Positions 47,155 to 58,764 are shown, counted from the first letter of the stretch. The stretch: DNA of 64,000 bases from Hydnum rufescens UP504 (GCA_014904985.1 MU129073.1:82824-146823); one strand, 5' to 3'. Notes: generated by a model from the sequence alone, not told the origin. Made by a program: numbers and translations.

Positions 47155-48520
47155 ATGGCTCCTATCCCATCCCCCTCCAAACGTCACTGGAGCTAACGGT
47201 TATCTCGCTTGCTGGATCAAGGTCATCCTCGATATAGGCCACACTGTAATTGGAGCAGTCCGCTCCCCATCCAAAGGGAGAGAGAGAGGTATCTGGATTT
47301 GTATACCACGTAGGCGGGGATCGCCGAGAGCGGCTCACTGTAGCACTAGCTAATGTTTTACAATGGTTGATTCGTGGTCAAGGTGGTGAATCAGTGGGAG
47401 GGGGGCTGGGGTTGGGACGGGTGGTGTGGGACTCAATGGTTGCGCCCCATCCAAAGGGGTGTATCTTAAGAAACTATTCGGGGACAAATTCTCGTATGTC
47501 CTGGTCGATGACATCGCCGAGGTCCAGGCCAAGTCCCTCGTGCATATCGACTTGTGATCTGAGCACTGAATTCCATTGGCTAATTCACAGCCAGGGGCTT
47601 TCGACAAGCCGATCAAACTTGCAGTGGATGGCGTGGTTCGCACCGCTTCCCCCGTGTCCACTGCTCCAGGCGGCGATCCAGCCCTTTTCCTTGGGCCTGC
47701 CGTCAACGGTCCAACGGGTGTTCTCGAAAGCGTCTCGAAATGTGGGTACGTAGTGTGAGTCTGTAAACACACACCTCTGGTTCAGAGACACTATCGAACC
47801 TACCTACCGTGAAACGTGTGGTTATCTCTTCGTCGGTTGCCGCTTGCCTGGAACCGAAGGAGGGTCAGTATACTTAGACCGAGGTGTGTGGGCGATGACT
47901 TTCGTCTCAAATCGGTGCTCTTTTTACATTGGCTAAATAAATAAATAACTCATGGCAGTCCCATTAGAATGAAGCTTCCCCCGGAATCGTCGAGAAAGGG
48001 GGCGCAAACGCAGGATGGCATTTGTATCGAGCGAGCGAGGTGTTGTCCGAACGTGCAACATGGGAGTTTGTAAAGAAGCAGGACTCGTTCGATGTGGTAA
48101 CGATATTCCCCAGTGCGGTATGTGCCATCCGTTGTTAGCTTCTCCACGCGGTCCTATTAACGCGTGGCCAATTTAGGTGTTCGGAGTAAGTTTCACCAAC
48201 TCGTGTCGTGCATGGCTTTGCTGACCATTGGGAACTAGCCGTTGTGCTCCATTCTCCCCCTCGCTCTAGCTTGCGTCCACTCGCAAAACCGTGTTAATAC
48301 CTAGGTGGATGGCGCAGACTCGTTGAACGCCACGTCTCGCCTTGTCTGGAATAACACCACCCTGCCAGACGATCCCGTGAAGGGCAAAGGCATCGGCCTC
48401 AATTTTGTCGACCTTCGTGACAACGCCCTCGCCCATGCCGTTGGCCCCGAGTCCCCAGGCGCCGGTAGGGAGAGATTCCTTGTGAGTGCTAGCACGTTCA
48501 CCGGGCAAGATCAGAGTACG
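47155..48520 (+). CDS. NAD(P)-dependent epimerase/reductase-like protein (extended SDR), model incomplete
   Basis: Pieces in order: a Rossmann start VTGANGYLACWIK with GHTVIGAVRSPSKG (47190-47280), VYLKKLFGDKFSYVLVDDIAEVQ (core 47458-47527), AFDKPIKLAVDGVVRTASPVS (47594-47660), VKRVVISSSVAACLEPKEG (about 47808-47864), the active-site YRASEVLSERATWEF (YxxxK-type position reads YRASE; about 48015-48065), and VDLRDNALAHAV to RERFLVSASTFTGQD (48408-48510). This is the order of dihydroflavonol-reductase/GRE2-like ketoreductases. An extra C at 47171-47175 breaks frame after the start. A 180-bp insertion bounded by a 14-bp direct repeat (47265-47278 and 47445-47458) splits the coding region. The intron at 47528-47590 starts GC. 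The catalytic Lys appears as Glu, so activity is doubtful. The 3' end beyond 48520 is unclear. Confidence 0.7.
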
Positions 48521-49070
48521 TCCTCATCCCTCCCCAGAGGCCGACAGTCTTGTGCCAGCGCAGGGCCGGATCCACTTCTCCAAAGATGTCGGCTGGGACC
48601 CTATCCACTTTCTGTCGATATCGACCCTACTGCGTCAAACAAGGGACAAGGGAGGCAAAAAGTTATGGCATGAACGCACTCTACGAAATTCATTGACGGT
48701 CGTAGCCGCACTGGGAAGATTGGAATATTGGTTCATACTGCTGGTTTGGCGACTCAATGATTCGTACTAAATCCCACAACGGAATAATAATGCAATAGTC
48801 GGAATGCGCAGTGATGCGACAGTGTCGCGGGGTCAGGAATAAATCGCGCATTATTGTAGGGAGATACATACGGTCTCTGTCTCCCAGCGTTCGAGGAACA
48901 ACCTGGTGACTTCACGGGTATTCTTGCCGGCACCTGATCCTAAAGCCATAGATAATGTCCTCCGAAGGCCACGTTTTGTTCGAATATCCAGGCTCCTCCG
49001 AGACGATTGAGAGTACCCACAACAATGCGGGAAAACTACCTAATAAAATTGAGAGGACTCCTCAAGTCGA

Positions 49071-49930
49071 TCACATACAGAAATGGGGATCAATGGAACC
49101 GCGCCGAGAATTATAAGATAATACGCCATAGGGTGCCAACACCGAATGTATGATTCCCAGTAAAGGCAGAAGATGTTTCACTTGGACATTTTGAAACCGC
49201 GAGCTCGAGATAACAGAGTCGGTGGTGGTGTTTCGGAGTCTGCGTTCATCAGAGCAAAGTTTGCCACTATCCACAGCCGGAATCTCCCCATTCCCCTTTA
49301 GCAGTTTATGCAAGGGAGACATGGATGCACCCGACTTGCGCTGGCAACGCAACAATAAGGATCTTATTTCGGCGGGGTCGCCTTTGTGTGACCGCATTCG
49401 TACCACAACATAGCGCCCACCGGCCTGGAGGCTTTGCTTCAGCAGCATCTTCCTGATATCGATGGTGTGCTCTGAACTCACCCCTGGTTCACGACAAAAA
49501 CTAGCTTGTGTCACATGAGCATCCAGCAGAGGACTTACACCAGACTGGGGATTCAGAGCAATTTCACAGAACTGGGCTGCCGGCCAGAGGACCGGATTAG
49601 GAGTCGTGAAAAGAGAAGGAGATTCTCCAGGTTATCGAGAAAGGAGGCTCGTCGTCGGGCCGCGCAGTGCTGGCCCCAGTAACAAGCTGGCAAGCTATTT
49701 AGGAGGATGATTAATAGCACCAATCAAGGAATGAATGGCGCACTGAGGTAGTGTCTTCTGTGGCAGAAAGAGTGAGGGCGGGGTCTCCTAGTGGAACATC
49801 CACGTTGCCGACATCTCCCACCTGGACTTCGTTTGTCTCGAGCCAGGGGAAAGACACCCCCTCAGTAATTTCCCCAGTGCTGTCGCTGCATAGACGAGCC
49901 AGGGGTGTTTCTGATGCCATCATTCGCACG
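49071..49930 (-). CDS. Unrecognised protein, probably two exons or more
   Basis: From about 49627 down to 49071 the minus strand reads openly with ordinary composition (TPNPVLWPAAQFCEIALNP, then SLQAGGRYVVVRMRSHKGD). A separate piece at 49929-49711 (MRMMASETPLARLCSDS) could be an upstream exon. No family is recognised, and the splice junctions cannot be fixed. 48530-49070 and 49931-50478 show no supported gene. Confidence 0.3.
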
Positions 49931-50478
49931 GAGAATGCAGCGGGAGATATTTGCGATCGAGGAGAACGGTGGACTTAGAATTCAGAAGTGTATTACATGC
50001 TAAGCACCTCTGTTATTCGGCGACTCCCATGTCGTCAGACTGATTTGTCGGTACACAAAGTAGGAGGACCTGGAGGCAACCACAAAGCTCCTCCTGACTA
50101 ACCCAGTGATAGAAGCTTCGACAGATAATTGCGGCGCCCAGGCAGTTTCGAGATTTGGTGAGGCGGGGGTGGCAGATACAGTGTCAGGAATCTGCGCATT
50201 ACATAATCATCACGTGTGGGAAACTTCATTCTGTGAAGTGGCTTCGGGGGTCTTACAGAGCTAACCGGGTCCTGCATTCAGCAGGTTCGCGTGGAATGCC
50301 GTCCGACTCTTATAACACAATGTTTACCCCTTCGTGTGGTGCACCGTCCGTGGTTCGCATGCGCGCGGGTCTGCGTCCCGGCTGCCCTGGTTCATGCACT
50401 TAGATGCCCCTAGAATAACAGATCAGGTCCTAGTTAAACTTTTTTTTAAAACGCGTACCTTATATTGCCACACACATA

Positions 50479-50745
50479 TGCACACACATCACAGGGTCTC
50501 TTATCCCATTCAACTTGATGTAACCGAGGAGGTCGAAAAGGCGAGTAGTCCTCATCTCTGGCCCGACCAGTCTCTTTAGGGATAGATGACGAAGAACACA
50601 AGTCGCTCAAGGTGATTCTAAGATTAAGGAGGTCAAAGATGATGAAGGCGGAGAGAAAAAGAAGACGAAGAAAGTCAAGGAGGTCGAGACTAAGAACCGA
50701 GAGCTTACAGCCGGGTGCCAAATTGACCACCTGCTCTCTCAAAAA
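50479..50745 (+). pseudogene. Hsp90 internal fragment (end of N domain and charged linker)
   Basis: Plus-strand translation gives VSYPIQLDVTEEVEK, matching the fungal Hsp90 sequence at the end of the ATPase domain (usual form ISYPIQL.VTKEVEKE). After a 40-nt interval with GC-AG ends come SKIKEVKDDEGGEKKKTKKVKEVE-type residues (core 50616-50690) that fit the acidic/basic linker. Neither the ATP-binding domain nor the middle domain is present. It is a short relic of a chaperone gene placed upstream of the FunK1 gene; the linker is low-complexity, so the assignment rests on the first block. Confidence 0.5.
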
Positions 50746-51120
50746 TTGAGCAAAAATTCGGAGAACGATAACTCCTCAACAACACCATGTAGCGACGAGC
50801 GATCTGTTGCAATGTCCTCGCCTTGTCAATATCTAGGACCCGGGGTGGTCATATTCTTGAAAATCCCCCAAATGCGTATCTGCCCTCTCCCAACCTTTGG
50901 GCAACGCAGAAATTGGGCGCCCGGCGCCGCAACTCAACACTGGTTGAGAAAATAAAACCCCCCGAAGGTTCCACATGCAGTATCGAATGGGCGCTTAATT
51001 CAATCACTTCACTTGAGCAGCGTTTGAACCAGGGAAATATTATAATGCAAAAGAACAATACACCGGATCCAGCTCCATTATTCACTACACTACACAGACC
51101 ACACTGCAGCCTATGTATAT

Positions 51121-53509
51121 AATCGATCCGCCTGCCGAGTTGCCGGGCAAGCCAAATTACCGGTTTGAATCCAGATATGTTGCCCAAAAATCATTTCCTT
51201 GAGGGAGCTAGATTGGACGTCCTCGATGATTTGGGTCCCACTGTGCCCGAAGTCCCTCTCCGAACTTTCATGGATTTCGTAGCACCTCGTCGACCGACTT
51301 TGATATCGATGCCACCATGAACGCACTCAAGTCGACCCCCGGGGGCATCCTTTCCGCTTCTGGCCGGTGGGAAACTTTCAGCAAAGAGCCTAAGGATCAA
51401 TCTGGCGGGGAGGAAGCAGTGTTCAAACCGATCACTAATATCTTCGACAATATCGTCACCGCGATAATTACAACCTCGGAGCTAACTACCGATAACTGCT
51501 CAGTGGAAATTGTCCAAAATCCATCCAGGGCGCCAACGTCGGCTGAGAGGTATAACGCCACAAGGCCCGACGGTTATCTGTTGCTCAAAGACAGATCGGA
51601 CCGTGCGGGTGTATCATGGGCAGACATCGCTCTCTCGTGTGAATACAAGCGGGGGGATGGAACGAATGATTTGGACGACGCAAGTATTTTTGCAAACTCT
51701 GCGATGGTATCGGGTGCTGGTACTTATAAGTCACCCTAGGATGTGCGAAAGTGTCTATGGAGTATGCAACACGTCATGAGAGGCGGTCCGTGTCGCCGAG
51801 CGACGTACGGGATGACGATCAAAAATGCCACGACGAGGGTGTGGTTTTGTTGTCGCTCCTCGGTCGTCGTCAGCGAGCCGTTCAATTTCATTACAGTGCG
51901 CATCTTTCTATTTGCAAATATTTCGTGCACTGAACTACCATTAGGAACCCAAAGCACTCGTTGAGTTATTTGCTGCGTTTGCATTCGCTGACAAGAAATC
52001 GCTCGGCTTCGACCCTACCATATCCCGCGCCCCGGGAGATCCGACGCAGTTCATCATTACTGTTCACCCCCACGACAATGAGGAACCCCGGAGGTTCCGT
52101 ACTACCCAGACTATATCGTCGTTCGGTGTGGAACCACTTCGAGGTCGAGGGACTCGCGTTTTCGAAGCCATTGAACTTGATGAACATGGCAAGGAGAGGG
52201 GTGCCCCTGTTGTACTAAAGGTCGTCTGGATCGACCATGATCGCATGAGGGAAGGCACTGTTCTTGCCCATTTGTACGAGGAGGCAGACGAAGAAGATAA
52301 GAAGCTCGTGAAAAGGCATTTCCTCGCTACTGTTTGCCATGGAGATGTCTTGGTGGAGCGCGCTGTCGTGGACGACACTCTGAATCTCATGTGCCGATTG
52401 GATACCGCTCAAGACAGCGTGTTCAAACTACAAAAGAACGCGTCATCAGTTTCGGAACGCAAAGTTCCCTCCGGCTTGGCGAATCTGCGTGCAACAAGCC
52501 GACTCCATGTTCCGCGCCGAACTTGACCTACGCGCACAAGACGCACTATCGGATCGTTTTCGAGGAGAAGGGCGTTACGGTAGATCTCCTCCCGAGTCTT
52601 CGTGATGTGACGAAGGCTCTCGCCGATATTGTTATTGGTGCGTTCTCGCCTGACTACCTGATTGTTCACAGCCGCGATCCTGAGTGCTCCTGTTGCATAG
52701 CATTGAAACTGCTGACAAAATTGGGCTGGGTGCATCGGGACGTTAGCATCGGGAATATATTGTGGTATAAGGGGGGTGGGAAGCTGGGGGATCTGGAATA
52801 TGCTAAGAAAATGGGTGACATGATGAGTCATGATTTGCGAACGGCAAGTGGAACCTGCATTGTCCTCCCACAACACACTGAACGTTCCTGATAGGGCACG
52901 ATACAGTTCATGTCCATCGAGGTTGCCGCGCACAGATTTCTTTTTCCTCCCGCCCAGCCTTCTGTACCCGTGAAGCAGGCGTTCAGAGAAATCCAGCAAC
53001 AGGAACAATACAACAAACTTGTCCAGCTACCCTTCGTTCATATCTACTTGCATGACCTTGAGTCATTGTGGTGGGTGGCGGTTTGGATTGTTTTTTACAA
53101 CGAATTCTGCGGACCATGGGGATCAGACGCGGAGACACATCCTAATCTCCAAAATATTGAGGACCAGCTTGAAGCCGCTCGCACTCTTTTTCCCCTTGCC
53201 TTGAGGGACACGAATCGCCGAGTGTTCCAGCTCGAGCTATCCTTTCTTGAAATTTACCTGCGACTGCCACCCCTCAAGCATACTGTCTGCGCTTACCTCG
53301 ATGTTCTTCGACGTAATCTTATTGGGCAATACAAGAAGGTCGAAGCGACATTGCCCCATTCTATTGATGTGCCTGCCGTCAAGGACGATATATACGATGC
53401 TTTCCAGAGTGCTTTTGACATGGTGCAGTCATCTGAATTCACCCTGGCTTTTATTCCGGATATCGATCGAGAATCAGTGAGGATGGGGAAGCGAGCAAGA
53501 CTGGACTAG
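51121..53509 (+). CDS. Fungal-type protein kinase, FunK1 family (one-base errors)
   Basis: Exons are about 51121-51679, 51740-51895, 51945-52637, 52701-52843 and 52895-53509, roughly 790 residues. FunK1 kinases are expanded in agaricomycetes; their substrates are unknown. The N-terminal region has EVPLRTFMDFVAPRRP and RPDGYLLLKDR...WADIALSCEYKR. The kinase core has RGRGTRVFEAIE, APVVLKVVWIDHDR, LGWVHRDVSIGNILWY (HRD catalytic loop), and GDLEYAKKMGD in place of DFG, as is usual for the family. The C lobe includes FMSIEVAA and LESLWWVAVWIVFYNEF. Two introns (51680-51739 and 52844-52894) begin with the classical GC donor GCAAGT. Frame corrections are needed at 51186-51190 (one A too many), about 51296 and about 52516 (one base missing each). 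The true start may lie upstream of 51121; with the sequence as written the first usable ATG is 51177. Confidence 0.87.
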
Positions 53510-53665
53510 ACTACTGACACTGAAGGCCCTCAGAAGAAAAGCCTGTAGTGCACATGTACCGGTAGGAAAATTCTCCCTTATACCTGTGTACTCAATGCAT
53601 ACATCATGTTCCCTGGTCTAAAGTAATAATTCTGCGTAACGTAGCACTCTCCGTATATACCATAC

Positions 53666-54372
53666 TTACCCTCTTTCCTTTAAAGGGTAGCTTATGTAAT
53701 AACGTGGCGCGAAGATTGTAGTCGCGGGCATTGCCGAATCTTCTCTACGCTCACGCGAGACCCTAGACTCGTGACCAGTTCCCTCTTTACCTTGGGATAC
53801 CAAGGTCGTACCCGGGCAGACCCCACGTGCCAACAAGTCATGCAGGCATTTAGAGCCAGTGCTGCCGTTTGACGCTGCAGAGGAAGTGGTAGATTGCATT
53901 GCGGAACGAGCAGGGTCCTGCAATTTCGAGAATTGACCCGTACTCTTGGGCCTTTGCTTGGCCTTAAATTCCAACACCATCCTTACGTCCGACCAATGCA
54001 ATGGATTACTCTGCATATGATCGCAGTCTGACGAGAAGACGACATCGGATCAGGTCACCGAACGGTGCCAGATGAACTGTGCATGTCGAATGTGTCGTGA
54101 GAGCGAGCGAAGATGGAAGGCTTTGAACTTTTCTGGCATGCGCCAGCTGCCAAAATGTGGTTTACTAGGGTCGTGAAAGGCTGGTAATGTTCAACTTCAG
54201 ATTTCTTTAAGGAGATATTGAATTTAGCGAGATGTTCGAGAGTCTCTGCATCCTGGTATATTGCTTCCAAATCAACGTCATGCGGAGACTTGAATTCGAA
54301 AACACCCACAAGAAAATTTTTGAACACAATTATTGTTGGGTTTTTGGTATTGTTTTCGAGGAGAGGGTACAA
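53666..54372 (-). pseudogene. Fragment with FunK1-like N-terminal features
   Basis: Two minus-strand pieces in adjacent frames read NFLVGVFEFKSPHDVDLEAIY (core, 54320-54260) and HWSDVRMVLEFKAKQRPKS (54000-53945). The WSDV...LEFK arrangement is reminiscent of the N-terminal region of FunK1 proteins, but no kinase motif follows before 53666. I read it as a partial or decayed gene. Open frames at 54634-54963 and 55222-55488 on the same strand have normal composition but no recognisable motif and could belong to the same locus. Confidence 0.3.
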
Positions 54373-55789
54373 TGGGTCTTTATGCTGATCATTAGGGGCA
54401 TTTCCCGATACATTCTTACTGAACGGCGTCGAGGAAGGTTGGGTGGATGGCGCGGTATTTGCAGGTGGTGGAGTGGATCGATTGAGATGATGGGTTGCGT
54501 GTTCGGCTGCATGTGGAGTGGTGTCGCCTATGGTTGTGTCTCCGGCGTCATTTATTGGAACCTCGCTAGCGGTATCTGACTGATCGCCCGGCCCGGATAC
54601 TGCAGCAGTGTGAGGTCAGCATGCCTGCTACAATCAAGTAAATCGCACAAACTTGCCATGCGAAGTGCTAGTGGTTGGATCGCAAAGAAACGGACGATCA
54701 TTGGGTTTAGACACATTAATCGACGGCCCTATACTCTGTCCTGCTGTATGCTTCTTGTTGCTTGCACCAGTGCAGCTTCTACTCACGCGGTCAGAGGCAG
54801 GAATCACTGAATAATCTTCCGCGCGAAGGACTTCCGGGACGTGGTCGAGTGTCGCGCAGCTATCATTCTTTGCTGCACATTTGCATGCCGCATTGATGAC
54901 ATCGGACTCGCTCGCTCTGTCTGCCGATGGCCACGGATAGGACAAGAAGCGGGCGGATAACAATAGGTCACGCGGGTTCCCTCCTCAGGATAGGTTCGGT
55001 TCCATGGCGAATATGAATCGAGAGAGTTTGGGTGACGGGAATTTTAAAGAATGCAGGCGACGTGCCGACCATGACAATGCCGGGTATGACCTAAGAAGTA
55101 CAAGCTCTCAGAAAAAGGTCCACAAACTCGCGAAACGACTTGCCTTCTCCGCCAGAGGGGGCCCAGCCGCTCCCCGTCCCGCACTATTCTCGCCGAAGGC
55201 CGCAACTGTCTCTGCTACAAGCTAAGCCTGCGCATTGACGGGCTCACTGAGCTCTAAACGGTTGTCCTCCTGGACAAGGAGAGGAATATCGTTCTGAGAG
55301 CGATCGATGATACAGACGTCGGTCTGTGTGCCTGTTTTCGCCGCAAATAAGAAACGAAAGGTCCACCCGCGCGTGTGTTCCTCGCTCTTGACGAACACAA
55401 TCCAGAAGCTTGAAGAGCTCACGACAAAGTCGTCCACAGGAGTTTCGCCCTTTTCGGGGATCACGGCGAGATCGAGATAGGTGATCAACTCAGCGTGGAG
55501 GGGGGGGGGTCCTGTTACATGGCACCAGCATCAATATTGCTTAGCGGCTCTTGATCAACCAATGGTTGTAGCAACTCCTGTGACGCGAAAAGTTGTTATA
55601 GTCTCTCCACGAGCTACAGCGAATGTAACCTCACCTACTGCCAAAGAATGTGTCGGGGTCTACTTGATTGAGGCCAACGTGGGTGAGTCTGGTTCGTTCA
55701 GTCGCTGCCAGACACCATGAATCAGGTCCATGATAGTGTTTGCGGAGAAATCCGGACGCACGTCTATGTTGCAGCCATCCTTGACTCTA

Positions 55790-57590
55790 ATAACGGGCAG
55801 TGTGCTGAATCATCCTCAACATTATGCAGGGGTTGTATCTGCAATGGTTAATGTGCTTTTCGAACTGGCGAGGCACAATCCCCAGTATTAGCCTCCCCCC
55901 AATTATTGGATATTCTTGCCAAGTCTTCCAATAATTCGATGCTGATTAAAGTGATCAAGCTGATCTGTCCCTTATCATCCAATCTCCGGAATATTATAGC
56001 GTCTAATGCTTCTGCTTGCTTCATTACCCCTCTCGTATTCTTATCTTAGCTAGGGGCTCTACCCCTGTTCAAACCTCGACTGCAGAAACAAATAACAATA
56101 ACAGAGCTCATCTCAACAACACTGGTGGTGTCTCTGCTGTACGAATGTGTGCACACTTGCATTATCGGTGGTATGCGGGAAGGTCCAAGTGACCAATCTC
56201 TGGTAAAGACGTGGATCGATCAACTAGCCGCATTTTTGCGCGACCCAGATCAGAACTGTGAGTTATGTTCGGGCCCCCTCACATAACGAAGCATATATTG
56301 ACGGTGTAGCAATGGAAAATCAGTGAAATACATTTCATTATTGGCGATGGCAAAAATCGTTCCTTTGCACCCCCATCTCGTTTCCGCTCATCAAGATGGG
56401 ATCATCTCCAGCATTGAAGATCAAGACATCAGCTTACGAATGTGCACTCTTGATCTTGTTTCTTCCATGGTTCGTCGTGGATATGATCTATACAGACTGA
56501 ATACTGACATTCACCGTCAGGTGACTGACTATAAGTTACAGTGAATCGCCCAGAGACTACCCCGCACTGAGCCAAGACAGTGCGACATCTGCCCTCCCAA
56601 GTGCTGCCCAATCTCTCGCATGCACAGCAGCAGCAGCGGCATCCGATGTCTCTGGCTATCTCGGTAACCCGTGCAGATGCCTCACTGACACCCTTGATAC
56701 TCACTTCTGCTTCCCGACTCGAAGTTTCCTGGTGCATCATCGCCATGTGTTCTCGGGACGCATATGAGAATGTTACTGATTTCGAGTGGTATCTCTGTGC
56801 TGGTTGACCTGGCTTACGTTTCTAACGTGGGCTCTATTGGGCGCGATATCAATGACAAACTCCTCAATGTCGTGGTGAAATTTAACAAAGTATTCAGATA
56901 CTGGGCGGCGGAAGTGTCCAAGCACTGGGATGAGGGTTTACTCCCAGAGATAAAGACCAAGTCGACAAGATGATTTCCAATCTCGGTTCCTTCATCACTA
57001 GTTCATACATTGAGGTGCGAGAGCGTGTGAGCCTCTCCCCTCCCGCGATCCTTGCGTCGTCTGGCTGTATGCACTTTCTGAAACTCCTCTCACGTACTGC
57101 TCAGCCCTTGAATATCTTTCAATTGCCCACATTTATGAGGGCTGACTTGTCCAAACATCAGGGAAAGTTATCGCCAAGTTCGATCTCAAACTTAGAATGA
57201 TCTGATTCCTCTCTTCCCCTTTCCAGAACATCGTGGGTCGAACCCAACTTCCCCAAAAGTCTATATCTAATTTGACCGCTACATGTTCGAGAACTGAATG
57301 GCATTATGCCTCAACCACAGGCTAATGTTCGCGTTCCCGGGGGTCTCGGCCTTGAAATTTGAATCGTCCAACTTTCTCGCTCTAAAGTTGAAGAGAGCGA
57401 GACCACCGCCACCAATAATGAAGAGGATGTAGAGAATGCATTTCCTATAGCTAACCGTCCAAAGAAGAAAGGAAAGGGCAAGGCAGAAGACAAGTCTGTG
57501 AAAGGGAAGAGTAAAGGAATGAAGAAAAAAATGATCACTGGATGGTTGAGGGTCACATTGAGACCCCGGAGATGCCACGGCGAGATGGAT
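55790..57590 (+). pseudogene. APL5: AP-3 complex delta subunit, degraded partial copy
   Basis: Plus-strand pieces follow the adaptin-delta order: VNVLFELARHNPQY (55850), QLLDILAKSSNNSMLIKVIKL (core 55900-55960), LVVSLLYECVHTCIIGGM (56118-56172), LAAFLRDPDQN (56225-56257), YISLLAMAKIVPLHPHLVSA (core 56326-56385), IEDQDISLRM, NVTDFEWYL then VLVDLAYV...GRDI (56773-56850), EVRERV (57010), and the linker signature PQANVRVPGGLGLE (about 57308-57350) before a Lys-rich tail. AP-3 delta is the large subunit of the adaptor that sorts vacuolar cargo. The N-terminal roughly 200 residues are absent and some middle sequence is missing. Frames shift repeatedly, and a TGA at 57359 replaces the Trp expected in the DAWI-type signature. 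Non-functional as written. Confidence 0.75.
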
Positions 57591-57599
57591 CCGATCACG

Positions 57600-58079
57600 G
57601 AAGATGCCGCGGAAGCAGCTAATACTCCACAATCACCGCAACACCCTCCAGGCATGTGGATGATGATCTACAAATTTGGTGGTATGGCCATGACAATCAT
57701 CGAGGCAGTTGCATGGGGGTATCGCATTGATCCAGATTTGGATCAGAAGGAGATCAACTCACGGAATAGGAAACATATCATATCAGTTGATTCCACCAGT
57801 GAACAGGCCATTCTTGCTACTCGACAAACAATGGCTATCGTTACTGTCTGTCGCTTTATCATGGCCAAAGGTGGAAATCCCAAGTCCCTCTTTCATCCCC
57901 AGACAAACACAGCCCATGTCATGGTCATCACTCAGTCCACCCCTGAGCCTACTGCCACCAGTGATGAGTCAGATTACACATTCTTTCAAGAGACAAAGAA
58001 GGATGAAGAGATACAAAAGCTCTTGGAAGAGCAAGGTGTGAAGGATGTCAGGTACCTCACAGCTCTGGTGGAGTTCTAG
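57600..58079 (+). CDS. Unrecognised open frame downstream of the AP-3 relic
   Basis: The frame continues openly from the Lys-rich AP-3 tail to a stop at 58077-58079, with readable stretches such as MWMMIYKFGGMAMTIIEAVAW and a Glu/Lys-rich end. Composition changes near 57600 suggest a junction with other sequence, possibly a transposon-derived ORF. No family is recognised. 58080-58392 is AT-rich, without a gene. Confidence 0.25.
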   Translation, partial: EDAAEAANTPQSPQHPPGMWMMIYKFGGMAMTIIEAVAWGYRIDPDLDQKEINSRNRKHIISVDSTSEQAILATRQTMAIVTVCRFIMAKGGNPKSLFHPQTNTAHVMVITQSTPEPTATSDESDYTFFQETKKDEEIQKLLEEQGVKDVRYLTALVEF

Positions 58080-58392
58080 TTAAGTCTCTTGCTGCCTGTT
58101 GATGATCTTCTCACTTATAAATGTTCCCAATCTCAGGATATCCATGACTGGTAAAGTTACCACTAAATGCTACTCCTCAATCCCTGACCAGAATTCCTAT
58201 TTTCTCATAGGAGTGAGGTTGTAATAGGATAACAGTGAGGGATACCTTTCCCATCAATCCATTTCCCCATGCTGGAGACCTATTGCTAATGCAGATCTGG
58301 TAGTGCTCAGCAATCAGTCCCATTTCTACCACACCCCTCACTCTTCCTGTGGTTTCTTTCTTTTTGACTTCTTACTTCACCTGGTGGAAAGC

Positions 58393-58487
58393 TGTCAGGG
58401 CCACGCTGCGATGAGAGCACCAAACAAATATAAACACAGATAACTCCGACTAAGTCTGGTGTAAGTCTGGCTAGGTCCGGGAGAATC
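58393..58487 (-). mobile_element. Fragment of the 583-bp LTR family
   Basis: The sequence starts TGTCAGGGCCACGCTGCGA and matches the first 95 bases or so of the solo LTR at 16348, then stops. The right side abuts the lead-in motif of the palindrome array, so it was probably cut by that insertion. Confidence 0.85.
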
Positions 58488-58555
58488 CAAACCTCATTTT
58501 GTAATTAAGGTGGGGGTGGGGTTGGGGTTAGGCAGGGGTCAAAAACAAAGAAATA

Positions 58556-58685
58556 CCCGGGTCGTCCCACAAGACGACCCAGGAATGTACGACATATGGT
58601 GGTATTCCTGGGTCGTCTCAAGAGACGACCCAGGAATGGACGACGTATGGTGGTATACCTGGGTTGTCTCACGAGATGACCCAGG
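58556..58685. repeat. Three palindromic units at a 51-bp period
   Basis: Units start at 58556, 58607 and 58658. The middle one is a perfect 13-bp inverted repeat, CCTGGGTCGTCTC then AA then GAGACGACCCAGG; the outer two carry a few mismatches. Spacers (aatgtacgacatatggtggtatt type) are conserved too. The array follows a G-rich lead-in ttttgtaattaaggtggggg at about 58498 that recurs before the large array at 62141. Confidence 0.92.
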
Positions 58686-58764
58686 AAAACCAAATTTCTG
58701 GATGGGTGAACTCACAGACAAATAAAGACCGGGATATGAAAGCACGTGATGAACACGAGGCTAC

